From: Mesoflavibacter profundi
GTDB taxonomy: Bacteria; Bacteroidota; Bacteroidia; Flavobacteriales; Flavobacteriaceae
Assembly (NCBI RefSeq): GCF_014764305.1
Contig: NZ_CP061703.1
Span: 1,580,800-1,644,799 of the forward strand
DNA: 64,000 nt
Direction: 5' to 3'
Below, in pieces: positions 42,111 to 51,900 of the stretch. Under the pieces are notes generated by a model, which was not told the origin of the DNA, searched no databases, and worked only from the letters and a program-made list of their open reading frames with translations. Position 1 is the stretch's first letter. Each line of letters opens with the position of its first letter. The translations under genes were made by a program, and so were the position numbers.

Positions 42111-44519
42111 TTATTTTTCATCTGATATTGATGCCTCTTCATCGTCTTCTTCAGGAATAATATTTATTGAAGGTTCTTTTAATACTTCTTTATTGGCAAT
42201 ATTTCTTTCTAAAGATAAAAGTAACGATGGTAATAATAGTAAGTTAGATAGCATAGCAAAAAGTAACGTTACAGAAACTAATGCGCCTAATGCAACCGTA
42301 CCACCAAAACTGGAAATGATAAATACAGAAAAGCCGAAAAATAACACAATTGAAGTGTAAAACATACTAACGCCGGTTTCGCGTAAAGCACCATAAACCG
42401 ATTTTTTAATCTTCCAGTTATTGGCTTGTAACTCTTGTCTATATTTTGCTAAAAAGTGAATGGTATCATCTACAGATATACCAAAAGCGATACTAAATAC
42501 TAATATTGTAGAAGGTTTAATAGGAACGCCTAAATAGCCCATTAATCCTGCAGTAACTACTAATGGTAACAAGTTAGGTATTAGAGACACCATAATCATC
42601 CTAAAGGATCTAAACATATAGGCCATAAATAATGAAATTAATAAAATGGCTAAGCTTAATGAAATGGCTAAGTTTTTAACTAAATATTTTGTCCCTTTTT
42701 GAAACACTAAAGCCTTACCCGTCATTGTTACATTGTAACGGTCTTTTGGGAAGGTATTATCTATTTTTTCTTGTAAATTTTCTTGAATACGCTCCATTCT
42801 ATCTGTACCTATATCTTTCATAAAGGTTGTGATACGTGCGTATTGTCCTGTACTGTCTACAAAGTTGGTAAGTAGATCTACATTAGATGTAGAATTTTTA
42901 GCATAGCTTAATATAAAGCTGTTTTCTTGACTTGTAGGTAGTTGATAGTATTTTGGATTTCCGTTATAATAAGCTTGTTTAGAGTATTTTACTAAGTCAA
43001 CAACAGAAATTGGTTTTGATAATTCTGGGGTTTCTCCAATAAATTCTTCAATTTTATCCATTCGTTTTAAGGTAGATAGCTTCATTACGCCTTGTTTGCG
43101 TTTGGTGTCTACCATAATTTCTAGAGGCATGATGCCATTAAATTCTTCTTCAAAAAAACGAATATCTTTAAAGAATTGTGCCTTTTTTGGCATGTCTTCT
43201 ATCAAACTTCCAGAGATACGTATTTGATAAATACCGATGATACACATCACTAATAACACTAAAGACGTAATGTAAATAGTTATACGCTTTTCTCTTACCA
43301 TATGCTCCATCCAATCTACAAAACCACCAATCCAACGTTTGTTTAGATGCTCTAAATGTCTTTGTTTTGGATAAGGTAAAAAGGTGTAAATTATTGGAAT
43401 AATTAAAAGACAAAGTACAAATATGGCGAGTATACTTAAAGAGGCTACAACACCAAATTCTTTTAAAAGTTTACTTTCGGTTAGTATAAATGTTGCAAAT
43501 CCAGATGCTGTAGTGACATTAGTCATTAGCGTAGCATTACCAACTTTAGTAATTACACGTTGTAAACTTTTTACTTTATTACCATGGGATTTTACTTCGT
43601 GCTGATATTTATTAATTAAGAAAATACAATTAGGTATACCAATTACTATTATTAATGGCGGAATTAATGCTGTAAGTACCGTGATTTCGTATTTAAGTAA
43701 TCCTAAAAAACCAAGTGTCCACATTACACCAATACAAACAACAACTAAAGAAATTAATGTTGCTCTAAAGGATCTAAAAAACAAAAAGAAAATAAGCGAT
43801 GTGACAACTAAAGCAGCAATTACAAACAGGTTAATTTCGTCTACTATGTTTTGCGCATTTAAAGTGCGTATATAAGGCATTCCGGATACACGAACCTTCA
43901 TTTGGTTTGCTTTGTCAAAAGCTTCAATTTTTTCAACTAAATTGTTTAATACAAAGTCTTTTCTTGCTGGTGTATTTACTATTTCTTTTTTTAAGTAAAT
44001 AGCTGTTCTAACAGTTTTTGTTTTTTTGTTGAAAAGGAAATTGTCGTAAAACGGATATTTATTAAATAGCTCGTCTTGAAGTGTGTCTATTTGAGCTATA
44101 GAGCTTATGCTGTCTTTAATAAATGGCGTTAGTTTAAATTTTTTTAAATCTGTATCCTTGACCAGTTTTTGTAAATCTTTTATAGAAACTACCGTTTCTA
44201 CTTCTGGAGCAGTTTTAAAACTTTCAGATAAATTATTCCAAGCGTTAAGTTTTTCTACAGTAAATAAAGAACTGTCTTTAACACCAAGTACAATTAAATT
44301 TCCTTCTTCACCAAAAACTTTTAAAAACTCGTTGTATTTAATATTTACTTCGTGATCATCTGGTAAAAGATTTGCTTCAGTGTAAGTAAATCGCATGTAT
44401 TTCCATTGCGTACTAAGTAAAATAGTAACTCCAACAATGGTTAATAAAATACCAATTTTATTACGTAATATTTTTCTAGCAATAAAATCCCAGAAGTTAT
44501 TTGAAAATAGTTTTAACAT
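42111..44519 (-). CDS. MMPL/RND-superfamily exporter (Patched-like)
   Basis: An 802-residue protein with two repeats, each of one helix, a large periplasmic loop, and five further helices. Diagnostic stretches are PPLIIVIGIPNCIFLINKYQHE in repeat 1 and the proton-relay-like FSIAFGISVDDTIHFLAKYRQE in repeat 2. There is no adaptor or TolC gene beside it, fitting the self-standing MMPL/HpnN group that moves lipids or hydrophobic molecules. The charged C-terminal tail (EEDDEEASISDEK) is cytoplasmic. Substrate unknown. Confidence 0.9.
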   Translation of the reverse strand: MLKLFSNNFWDFIARKILRNKIGILLTIVGVTILLSTQWKYMRFTYTEANLLPDDHEVNIKYNEFLKVFGEEGNLIVLGVKDSSLFTVEKLNAWNNLSESFKTAPEVETVVSIKDLQKLVKDTDLKKFKLTPFIKDSISSIAQIDTLQDELFNKYPFYDNFLFNKKTKTVRTAIYLKKEIVNTPARKDFVLNNLVEKIEAFDKANQMKVRVSGMPYIRTLNAQNIVDEINLFVIAALVVTSLIFFLFFRSFRATLISLVVVCIGVMWTLGFLGLLKYEITVLTALIPPLIIVIGIPNCIFLINKYQHEVKSHGNKVKSLQRVITKVGNATLMTNVTTASGFATFILTESKLLKEFGVVASLSILAIFVLCLLIIPIIYTFLPYPKQRHLEHLNKRWIGGFVDWMEHMVREKRITIYITSLVLLVMCIIGIYQIRISGSLIEDMPKKAQFFKDIRFFEEEFNGIMPLEIMVDTKRKQGVMKLSTLKRMDKIEEFIGETPELSKPISVVDLVKYSKQAYYNGNPKYYQLPTSQENSFILSYAKNSTSNVDLLTNFVDSTGQYARITTFMKDIGTDRMERIQENLQEKIDNTFPKDRYNVTMTGKALVFQKGTKYLVKNLAISLSLAILLISLFMAYMFRSFRMIMVSLIPNLLPLVVTAGLMGYLGVPIKPSTILVFSIAFGISVDDTIHFLAKYRQELQANNWKIKKSVYGALRETGVSMFYTSIVLFFGFSVFIISSFGGTVALGALVSVTLLFAMLSNLLLLPSLLLSLERNIANKEVLKEPSINIIPEEDDEEASISDEK

Positions 44520-44538
44520 ATTCCTTTAAAAAATCATG

Positions 44539-44546
44539 CAAAGGTA
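44539..44546 (-). promoter_or_regulatory. MMPL gene -7 box (TACCTTTG)
   Basis: An exact TAnnTTTG match 19 nt upstream of the ATG, in the gap after the barrel gene. Confidence 0.55.
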
Positions 44547-44582
44547 TGTAAAAGCTATGTATTTACTAAGGATATTTTAAAT

Positions 44583-45866
44583 TTATAATGTTATATTAAA
44601 AGTGAATTTTAATGCAACATTATCTTCTACTTTTGGTAAATGGTAAGCGCCATATCTATAAGTTGCACTTAAGCCAAATCCAAAAAGTAATTTGTTTATT
44701 TCAAAACCACTTTCTGTATACCCATGATTTAAGGTGTTAAAAGTTATATTTTGATGTCTGGATTTGTTACGCATGTTACCAACTGCATATCTTGAAGTTA
44801 AGACTAACTGTGGTTTAAACCTTTGAGATATATTAAAGGGTTTAAAGTAATGTTTAACAATAAACGTGGAGAATTTATCCGAGAAAAATTCATTAAAATA
44901 CATGGTTTCAAAACTGTTCAATCCAGCGACCGAAAACCGTTGCATTATGGTTTCTTTTCTAATGTTATTTGGATACGCATGATACAAATGGGTTAAAGGT
45001 GTTTCGCCTTCGGCAATTCCACCAGTTAATGTTAAAAGCGTATGCGAGTTGTTTTTATATGTTACTTTATGAATAGTCCTAAAATCTACTTTTGAAAAGT
45101 TGAAATTAGATCCTAATACAGACTTGTAGCTTTTTGTATATTGAAATGTAAATCTTGGAAAACCTTCTTTTTCTAGTGTTGTTTTATCCTCTGTTGTTTT
45201 ATATACATCAAAAGGATTGTATTGCAAAGCTATTTTGGATGTAGACACTTCAAATCCATGGTAATTTTTATTATTTACAATAAAATTATAGCCATACGTT
45301 GGATTAATATTACTTGTTGCTAGTTGGACTTCGGTTAGAAGTTTAGGTGTTATTTCATGTTCTACAGATACTTTTGTTGTAATATGTTTATGAAATAAAT
45401 CTATGTTTAATAAACGAGGCTCAAATAATTGAAAAAAACGTTTGTCTAAGATAAATTGAGTGCTTCCTGTTTCTTGTAAATCGTCTGTGTAAGATAGGTT
45501 AATCCAAGTGTTTGTTTTAGGAGCAACTCTAAATCCGCCACCTAAACTATATTTAATTTGTTTGTCTACAAAACCATAAACAACATAACCGTTTAAACGG
45601 TATTTATTAGAAAAATCTTCGCTAGTTTGTCCACCTAAACCAGTTCTAAATCCTTCGTATTGATTAAATTTTACTAAATATCTTAAGTCAATATCTAAGA
45701 ATTTAGTAGGAAAAAATCCGTTACCTAATCTATTTAAAAAATTAGCTTTTCTTATAGAATCTTTTTCTACGCTTGTACTGTCTTTTTGTTGCGCTAAACT
45801 TAGATTAGTATTAAATAAAATAGCTAAAAGACTAATTTTGAAAATATGTGATAGTTTGATATGCAT
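44583..45866 (-). CDS. Outer-membrane beta-barrel protein related to the DUF5686 barrel region
   Basis: A 427-residue protein with a signal peptide (ISLLAILFNTNLSLAQQ). The rest is strand-rich with barrel-like phrases (YLVKFNQYEGFRTGLGGQT, YRLNGYVVYGFVDKQIKYSLGGGFRV, LFGFGLSATYRYGAYHLP). The EGFRTGLGG and GYTESGFEINKLL phrases are like the C-terminal barrel of DUF5686 proteins, but the usual N-terminal carboxypeptidase-regulatory-like domain is absent, so this is a barrel-only version. Its start codon directly follows a terminator-like hairpin. Confidence 0.7.
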   Translation of the reverse strand: MHIKLSHIFKISLLAILFNTNLSLAQQKDSTSVEKDSIRKANFLNRLGNGFFPTKFLDIDLRYLVKFNQYEGFRTGLGGQTSEDFSNKYRLNGYVVYGFVDKQIKYSLGGGFRVAPKTNTWINLSYTDDLQETGSTQFILDKRFFQLFEPRLLNIDLFHKHITTKVSVEHEITPKLLTEVQLATSNINPTYGYNFIVNNKNYHGFEVSTSKIALQYNPFDVYKTTEDKTTLEKEGFPRFTFQYTKSYKSVLGSNFNFSKVDFRTIHKVTYKNNSHTLLTLTGGIAEGETPLTHLYHAYPNNIRKETIMQRFSVAGLNSFETMYFNEFFSDKFSTFIVKHYFKPFNISQRFKPQLVLTSRYAVGNMRNKSRHQNITFNTLNHGYTESGFEINKLLFGFGLSATYRYGAYHLPKVEDNVALKFTFNITL

Positions 45867-45867
45867 T

Positions 45868-45891
45868 AAAAAAGTCTACGTTTTGTAGACT
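45868..45891 (-). terminator. Terminator-like hairpin directly before the barrel gene's start codon
   Basis: AGTCTAC / GTAGACT stem (loop AAAA or so) followed on the minus strand by UUUUUU, then immediately AATG. A box TACCTTCG, one mismatch from the -7 consensus, lies just upstream (minus strand, near 45895-45902). This could be an attenuator in a very short leader, or a second terminator for frr. Confidence 0.5.
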
Positions 45892-45914
45892 AACGAAGGT
45901 ATTAATAAAAAGAT

Positions 45915-45943
45915 ATAAAAAAAAGCGACAATTAAGTCGCTTT
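45915..45943 (-). terminator. frr terminator
   Basis: AAAGCGAC / GTCGCTTT stem with loop TTAATT, followed by a U-run on the minus strand from the left A-run (45915-45923). It begins 7 nt after the frr stop. Confidence 0.8.
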
Positions 45944-45949
45944 AATTAA

Positions 45950-46504
45950 TTATACGGTCATGATCTCGGCTTCTTTTACTGTAAGTAGCTGATCAATTTT
46001 TTTAACGTAATTATCTGTAAGATCTTGAATATCTGTTTCGGCATTTTTTTGTAAATCTTCAGAAGCGTCTTCTAATTTCTTTATATCATTATTTGCTTCT
46101 TTTCTAGCATTTCTTACACCAATTTTAGCATCTTCAGCTTCAGATTTTGCTTGTTTTGCTAGGTCGCGTCTACGTTCTTCTGTTAAAGGCGGTACGTTTA
46201 TTATAATAGTTTCGCCATTATTCATAGGATTAAATCCTAAGTTAGCATTCATAATAGCTTTTTCTATTTCTTCTAGCATGTTTTTTTCCCAAGGTTGTAC
46301 ACTAATAGTTCTACCATCTGGAGTATTTACGTTTGCTACTTGACTTAATGGTGTTTGAGAACCGTAATATTCTACCATTACGCTTCCTAACATTGCTGGA
46401 CTAGCTTTTCCAGCTCTAATATTTAAAAATTCTTTTTCTAAATGTTTTACTGCTTTATCCATTGCTTCTTTAGCAGTATCTATTATAAATGTAATATCTT
46501 CCAT
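45950..46504 (-). CDS. frr: Ribosome recycling factor
   Basis: A 184-residue protein, the standard length. Signature segments are HLEKEFLNIRAGKASPAML near the N-terminus and PPLTEERRRDLAKQAKSEAEDAKIGVRNARKEAN in the three-helix bundle. With EF-G it splits the post-termination ribosome. It lies 49 nt downstream of pyrH in the same direction, the common bacterial pairing. Confidence 0.97.
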   Translation of the reverse strand: MEDITFIIDTAKEAMDKAVKHLEKEFLNIRAGKASPAMLGSVMVEYYGSQTPLSQVANVNTPDGRTISVQPWEKNMLEEIEKAIMNANLGFNPMNNGETIIINVPPLTEERRRDLAKQAKSEAEDAKIGVRNARKEANNDIKKLEDASEDLQKNAETDIQDLTDNYVKKIDQLLTVKEAEIMTV

Positions 46505-46553
46505 AGTATTTAATTTTTTATGCTCTTTTCAAATATTAAGCCAAAATTAAAAA

Positions 46554-47261
46554 TTATAAATTAACTTCTGTTCCTATATTTTCTCCAGAGACTACTTTAA
46601 GTAAGTTTCCTTTTTTATTCATGTCAAAAACAATAATAGGTAATTTGTTTTCTTGACTTAAAGTAAATGCAGTAGTGTCCATAACTTTTAAGCCTTGTCT
46701 AATTACATCGTCAAAAGTTATTTGATCAAATTTTATAGCAGATTTATCTTTTTCTGGATCTGCATTATAAATACCATCTACTCTTGTGCCCTTTAAAATT
46801 ACGTCAGCTTCAATTTCTATAGCTCTTAAAACTGCTGCAGAATCTGTTGTGAAGTAAGGGTTACCTGTTCCGCCACCAAAAATCACAACACGACCTTTCC
46901 TTAAATGGCTTAATGCTTTTCTTCTAATAAAAGGTTCGGCAACTTCATTTATTTTAATAGCTGTCTGAAGTCTTGTTTTTACGCCAGCATCTTCAAGTGC
47001 ACTTTGTAAAGCCAACCCATTAATTACTGTTGCTAGCATACCCATATGGTCACCTTGTACACGATCCATACCGTTGCTTGCTCCTGCAACACCTCTAAAA
47101 ATGTTTCCGCCACCAATAACAATTGCAACTTCAACACCTTTATCGGTTAATAGTTTTATTTCTTCTGCGTATTCGGCTAATCGCTCAGGATCTATACCAT
47201 ATTGGCGTTTACCCATTAAAGCTTCGCCTGATAATTTTAGTAGAATTCTGTTGTATTTCAT
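46554..47261 (-). CDS. pyrH: Uridylate kinase (UMP kinase)
   Basis: A 235-residue amino-acid-kinase-family enzyme converting UMP to UDP. Motifs are [15 protein letters not shown] (N-terminal phosphate loop), [30 protein letters not shown] and [18 protein letters not shown] good promoter (TTTG, 16 bp, TAGCTTTG) lies upstream, indicating that pyrH-frr is expressed independently of the ribosomal genes from which it is separated here by the M36 peptidase gene. Confidence 0.97.
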   Translation of the reverse strand: MKYNRILLKLSGEALMGKRQYGIDPERLAEYAEEIKLLTDKGVEVAIVIGGGNIFRGVAGASNGMDRVQGDHMGMLATVINGLALQSALEDAGVKTRLQTAIKINEVAEPFIRRKALSHLRKGRVVIFGGGTGNPYFTTDSAAVLRAIEIEADVILKGTRVDGIYNADPEKDKSAIKFDQITFDDVIRQGLKVMDTTAFTLSQENKLPIIVFDMNKKGNLLKVVSGENIGTEVNL

Positions 47262-47280
47262 CTTTATTCTGAAAGTTTAG

Positions 47281-47308
47281 CAAAGCTACATAATTTTTTG
47301 AAATCAAA
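47281..47308 (-). promoter_or_regulatory. pyrH-frr promoter
   Basis: Minus-strand TTTG (47305-47308), a 16-bp spacer, then TAGCTTTG (47281-47288), an exact -7 match, 19 nt before the ATG. Confidence 0.6.
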
Positions 47309-47457
47309 ATATTCAATTTCGAATACTTTTTGATGCAAATAGACCAATGAGTAATATTGATAAATATGATTAAAAAATTGTCAATTTAACAATGTAACTC
47401 TTTAAAAAATAACAATTAATTAATATATTGCGCGACCCGAATCTATAAATGTAAATT

Positions 47458-50400
47458 ATGAAAAAACTACTACTTAGTTTAGCTTTAATGGCTAGTTATT
47501 TAGGTAATGCCCAAGATTATCTAGATAAATCCATTAAGAAAACCGATCTTTCGGTTATTAAAAAATCCTTAAATAATTCTAGTTTTGAAGGTTTTACTAG
47601 TTCAGATCTTAACAATTGGTCTGTTCAAAGTGATGCGTCTTCAAGAATAGAAAATGGTTGGTACTATTACTTAGTACAAACTCATCAAGACATTCCTGTT
47701 CACGGAGCAATAGCAAATGTATTTGTTAATAATGGTACAGCTACAGTAAATAACATTGGTTTTGTAAAAGATTTAGCTTCTAAAGTTAATAGTACATCAC
47801 CAAGTATTTCTGAGGTAGAAGCTATAAAAAAAGCAGCTATCGAAGCAGGTTTAAATGTACCTTCACAAGTAAAATTTCAATCTAAAGATGAATTAAAAAA
47901 AGAATCAACTTTTGCTTCTATAGAAGGTACGCAAAGCGAAGTTAAAGTAGCTTTAATGTATGAGCTTGTTAATCAAACTGATGTTAAATTAGTTTATGTT
48001 GTAAATTTAAATTTATCTAACGGTAAACACTGGTGGAATATAAGTATAGACGCTTCAACTGGAGAGTTTATTAGTAAGTATGATTGGGTTACAACTTGTA
48101 CTTTTGAAGATCACAATCATACATCTAATACTGCAATACATAAAAAAGAAAACAACTTTTCATTATTTAAAAATGAAAGTGAAGAAAGTGTAATGGCTGG
48201 TGGATATAGAGTAATACCTTACTATGTGGAAAGTCCAAATCATGGTGATTTTGAATTTATTACAGATCCAGATAATGCTACAGCATCACCATCTGGATGG
48301 CATACAATAAATGCAACAAATTATACAACAACTAGAGGTAATAATGTTAGAGTATATGATGCATCTGGTGATACAACTGGACCATTTGGAGCAAATAATA
48401 CTAATGGACCACAAACTAACCAAAGTAGTCCAGGTTTAGTTTTTGATTATGCTTATGGAGGACCTTATGTTGCTGCAGATAGTTATATGGATGCGTCTCA
48501 AACTAATTTATTTTATATGAGTAATGTTGTGCATGACATTTATTACTTATATGGTTTTGATGAAGCTTCTGGTAACTTTCAAGAGTTTAATTTTGGAAAT
48601 GGAGGAACTCAAGGTGACTCTGTAGACGCAGACTGCCAAGATGGTAGTGGAACAAATAACGCAAATTTTGCAACTCCAACAGATGGAAATAATCCTAGAA
48701 TGCAAATGTACTTATGGGATGTTGGTGCTTACAACCCAAATCCAATTATGAGTATAGATAATGGTGCGTTAGCAGGAGATTATCCAGCGTTAAATAACAA
48801 TTTTGCTCCAGGTAAAGTAGATATTGCTTCAAATTTATCAGGAGAATTGGTATTATATCAAGATGCTATACCAGATAATACAGATGCTTGTGAAGTAGCG
48901 GTTAATGGAGCTGCTTTAAATGGAAAAATTGCAGTTGTAAGAAGAGGATCTTGTAACTTTACGGCTAAAGTAATTAATGCTCAAAATGTTGGTGCAATTG
49001 CAGTTTTAGTAGTTAATAATCAAGCTGGAGACATTACAATGGGTGGAGGAGATGCAGGTGTATCTATTCCTGCTTATAGTATAAATCAAGCTGATGGTGA
49101 AAATATTATTACAGAAATGCAATCAAACACTGTAAACATTACTTTTTACCCAGAACCAGGAGGATTTGTAAATATAGATGGTTCTTTTGATAACGGAATT
49201 GTTTCTCACGAGTATGGTCACGGTATTAATATTAGATTAGTTGGAGGTAGAAACAACTCTGGTTGTGTAAACGCTAACGAGTCTATGGGTGAAGGATGGG
49301 CAGATTACATTGGTAAAATACTTCAGCTTCGCGAAATTGATAACGGAATTGCTTTTTCTGGTGTAGGGACATTTGCTGTTGGTCAAGCACCAGATGGAGT
49401 AGGTATAAGACCAGCTCCTTATTCAGGAGATTTAAATAATAATCCAATGGATTACCAAATGTTGTTAAATGATACAGGTAATGCAACATTTACAATTCCT
49501 CATGGTGTTGGATCTGTTTGGGCTGGTATGCTTTGGGATTTAACTTGGGATTTAATTGCAATTCATGGGTTTGATCCAGATATATACAATTCTAATGGAA
49601 CAGCTGGTAATGTAATAGCACTAAATTTAGTAGTAGAAGGATTTAAACTTACTGCATGTGATCCTGGTTTTGTTGATGGTCGTAATGCTATTTTACAAGC
49701 CGATCAAAATTTATATGGTGGTGCTAATCAGTGTGCTATTTGGTCTGCTTTTGCTAGAAGAGGATTAGGTGTAAATGCTAATCAAGGAAACACTAACTCT
49801 ACATCAGATGGAAACGCAGATTACACACTTCCTAATGGTTTAGGATGTAATCCAGATTATTTAATTACTAATGGAGATTCTGGAGTTATAGAAGTTTGTG
49901 AAGGAACTTCATCGGTAACATTTGATTTTGTGTTTAACGAACAAAATGGTTTTGATACGGATACTGGATTTGCAGCATCTGGTTTACCAGTTGGAGCTAA
50001 TGCTACATTTACTCCTAATACAATGAAAGATACAGGTTTATTTAGTATGGATGTAAGTAATCTTTCTGCTGGTACTCATACAATAACTATTACACCTGGA
50101 GGAAATGCTGCAAAAGCTATTACTGCTACATTAATTGTAAACCCTTATAATCCTGATTTAACAGATGGTGATACAGAATATAGTGTTGATGGTGGTGGAT
50201 ATACTTCTTTTGCTACAACTCAAACAATAACTGTTACAGCTGGTTCTAGCCTTGATTTAAGAGTGCCAAATGGAGCTTATGTTGGATCTGCTGTTTGGAC
50301 TTCTCCAAACGGTACAACTTACAATTCAGATACGGTGTCTTTAACAGGTATTGTAGATGGTGATGTAGCAGTAGAAGGTAACTGGTCTGTAGATTTTACA

Positions 50401-50742
50401 TTTACTAACGATTGTCCAAATTCAGGATTTGCTCCTCAGAATATGACATTTAATTTAGATGTAACAGAGACTTTATCTAACAGTGAATTTAATACTAATT
50501 CTTTTAAAGTTTATCCTAATCCTACAGATAATGTTGTGAATGTAACAACATCAAGTAACATAGAGTCGGCTAAATTTACTTTAGTAGACTTATTAGGAAG
50601 ACAAATTAATCATAAAACAACTGTAACAAAACTAAATCAAAATACAATGCAATTTGATTTAAGTAATTTACAAAGTGGTGTTTATGTATTAAGCATTGTT
50701 GATAACGGAAACACTTCTGTATTCAAAATTATTAAAGAATAA
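47458..50742 (+). CDS. T9SS-secreted M36 (fungalysin-type) metallopeptidase with PA domain
   Basis: A 1094-residue protein with a signal peptide (MKKLLLSLALMASYLGNAQ) and an FTP-like propeptide (about residues 30-210). The M36 catalytic domain has the zinc motif VSHEYGHGINIR (His584, Glu585, His588) and the downstream glutamate in ESMGEGWADYIG (Glu612). A PA domain is inserted before the zinc site (about residues 475-560; IAVVRRGSCNFTAKVINAQ). Later come beta-sandwich modules and a type A T9SS sorting domain (FKVYPNPTDNVVNV, SGVYVLSIVDNG, FKIIKE). An extracellular protease lying, on the opposite strand, between pyrH and tsf. Confidence 0.93.
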   Translation: MKKLLLSLALMASYLGNAQDYLDKSIKKTDLSVIKKSLNNSSFEGFTSSDLNNWSVQSDASSRIENGWYYYLVQTHQDIPVHGAIANVFVNNGTATVNNIGFVKDLASKVNSTSPSISEVEAIKKAAIEAGLNVPSQVKFQSKDELKKESTFASIEGTQSEVKVALMYELVNQTDVKLVYVVNLNLSNGKHWWNISIDASTGEFISKYDWVTTCTFEDHNHTSNTAIHKKENNFSLFKNESEESVMAGGYRVIPYYVESPNHGDFEFITDPDNATASPSGWHTINATNYTTTRGNNVRVYDASGDTTGPFGANNTNGPQTNQSSPGLVFDYAYGGPYVAADSYMDASQTNLFYMSNVVHDIYYLYGFDEASGNFQEFNFGNGGTQGDSVDADCQDGSGTNNANFATPTDGNNPRMQMYLWDVGAYNPNPIMSIDNGALAGDYPALNNNFAPGKVDIASNLSGELVLYQDAIPDNTDACEVAVNGAALNGKIAVVRRGSCNFTAKVINAQNVGAIAVLVVNNQAGDITMGGGDAGVSIPAYSINQADGENIITEMQSNTVNITFYPEPGGFVNIDGSFDNGIVSHEYGHGINIRLVGGRNNSGCVNANESMGEGWADYIGKILQLREIDNGIAFSGVGTFAVGQAPDGVGIRPAPYSGDLNNNPMDYQMLLNDTGNATFTIPHGVGSVWAGMLWDLTWDLIAIHGFDPDIYNSNGTAGNVIALNLVVEGFKLTACDPGFVDGRNAILQADQNLYGGANQCAIWSAFARRGLGVNANQGNTNSTSDGNADYTLPNGLGCNPDYLITNGDSGVIEVCEGTSSVTFDFVFNEQNGFDTDTGFAASGLPVGANATFTPNTMKDTGLFSMDVSNLSAGTHTITITPGGNAAKAITATLIVNPYNPDLTDGDTEYSVDGGGYTSFATTQTITVTAGSSLDLRVPNGAYVGSAVWTSPNGTTYNSDTVSLTGIVDGDVAVEGNWSVDFTFTNDCPNSGFAPQNMTFNLDVTETLSNSEFNTNSFKVYPNPTDNVVNVTTSSNIESAKFTLVDLLGRQINHKTTVTKLNQNTMQFDLSNLQSGVYVLSIVDNGNTSVFKIIKE

Positions 50743-50750
50743 CATAACAA

Positions 50751-50778
50751 ATAAACCCAGATTATTCTGGGTTTATTA
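50751..50778 (+). terminator. Terminator of the M36 peptidase gene
   Basis: ATAAACCCAGA / TCTGGGTTTAT stem with a 4-nt loop; the following T-run is short, so strength is moderate. Confidence 0.7.
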
Positions 50779-50785
50779 CCTTGTA

Positions 50786-50822
50786 TAAAAAAAGCCTTTA
50801 CAAATATTGTAAAGGCTTTTTA
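50786..50822 (-). terminator. rpsB-tsf terminator
   Basis: AAGCCTTTACAA / TTGTAAAGGCTT stem with loop TAT; the left A-run (50787-50793) gives a U7 tail on the minus strand. Confidence 0.85.
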
Positions 50823-50841
50823 TATAGATATTAGGTTAAAA

Positions 50842-51813
50842 TTAACCTACATTTACACGTTTAAAGTCTGTGATTTCTACTTCTCCGTAAGATTTTACGT
50901 AATCTGCAACAGTCATTTTTTCGTCTTTGATAAACTTTTGATCTAATAAACATTGTTCTTGATCTAAAGTTGTATTATCAGAAATAAAACGTTCCATTTT
51001 ACCTGGTAAAATCTTATCCCAGATTTGTTCTGGTTTACCTTCAGCTTTTAATTGAGCTTTTGCGTCTTCTTCAGCTTGAGCTAAAACTTCAGGAGTTAAT
51101 TGAGACATAGAGATGTATTGAGGAACATTTTTTAATGTTTTTCCTAAACGCTCTAATTCTTCATTTTCTTTTTCAATAGCAGCAATTCTTGCTTCAGTTT
51201 CGTTTGCTACGTAAGCAGGATCAAAATCTTTGTAAGATAATGTTGTTGCTCCCATAGATGCAATTTGCATTGCTAAATCTTTAGCTAAAGTTTCAGCATT
51301 GTCTACAGCAGCCGAAAGTCCAACGATAGCAGCTATTTTGTTTATATGTACGTAAGAACCAACATAAGGAGCACTTACTTTTTCAAATGCATTGATGTCT
51401 AATTTTTCACCAATTACACCAGTTTGTTCTACTAATTTTTCAGAAACTGAAATTCCATTAAAATCTGAAGCTAAAAAGTCTTCTTTAGTATCAAAGTTAA
51501 TAGCGTTATCTGCCATTTCGTTAGCTAAAGCAACAAATGATTCGTTTTTACCAACAAAGTCAGTTTCGCATCCTAATACGATAGCAACACCTGTAGTGTT
51601 ATCGTCGTTTACTTTAGCGATAGCAGCACCTTCTGAAGAGTCACGATCTGCTCTTTTTTCAGCAACTTTTTGTCCTTTTTTACGTAAAACATCAATTGCT
51701 TTATCAAAATCTCCTCCTGCTTCAACTAATGCTTTTTTGCAGTCCATCATACCTGCACCTGTAGCTTTTCTTAATTTGTTTACTTCTGCTGCAGAAATTT
51801 TTACTTCACTCAT
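50842..51813 (-). CDS. tsf: Elongation factor Ts
   Basis: A 323-residue nucleotide-exchange factor for EF-Tu. The N-terminal UBA-like domain (EVNKLRKATGAGMMDCKKALVEAGGD) contains the conserved TGAGMMDCK motif, and the core region carries GCETDFVGKNESFV with the EF-Tu-contacting TDFV. It is slightly longer than E. coli Ts. It lies 87 nt downstream of rpsB in the usual rpsB-tsf order. Confidence 0.97.
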   Translation of the reverse strand: MSEVKISAAEVNKLRKATGAGMMDCKKALVEAGGDFDKAIDVLRKKGQKVAEKRADRDSSEGAAIAKVNDDNTTGVAIVLGCETDFVGKNESFVALANEMADNAINFDTKEDFLASDFNGISVSEKLVEQTGVIGEKLDINAFEKVSAPYVGSYVHINKIAAIVGLSAAVDNAETLAKDLAMQIASMGATTLSYKDFDPAYVANETEARIAAIEKENEELERLGKTLKNVPQYISMSQLTPEVLAQAEEDAKAQLKAEGKPEQIWDKILPGKMERFISDNTTLDQEQCLLDQKFIKDEKMTVADYVKSYGEVEITDFKRVNVG

Positions 51814-51900
51814 AATAAGTTATTTTAAAAAAAAGTCGTTCAATTATTTTTCTACAAAGAAAAGAACTAAACGACTTATTAATGTTTGTAAATTGTTATT

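Noticed and set aside
41869-42360. A 163-codon plus-strand frame spanning the asnS start and the end of the MMPL gene
   Set aside because: Antisense to both genes and covers a good asnS promoter; no domain signal.
47431-47440. GCGCGACCC near the M36 peptidase start, resembling part of the 6.5-kb hairpin element
   Set aside because: Only nine bases match and no hairpin arms accompany it; probably chance.
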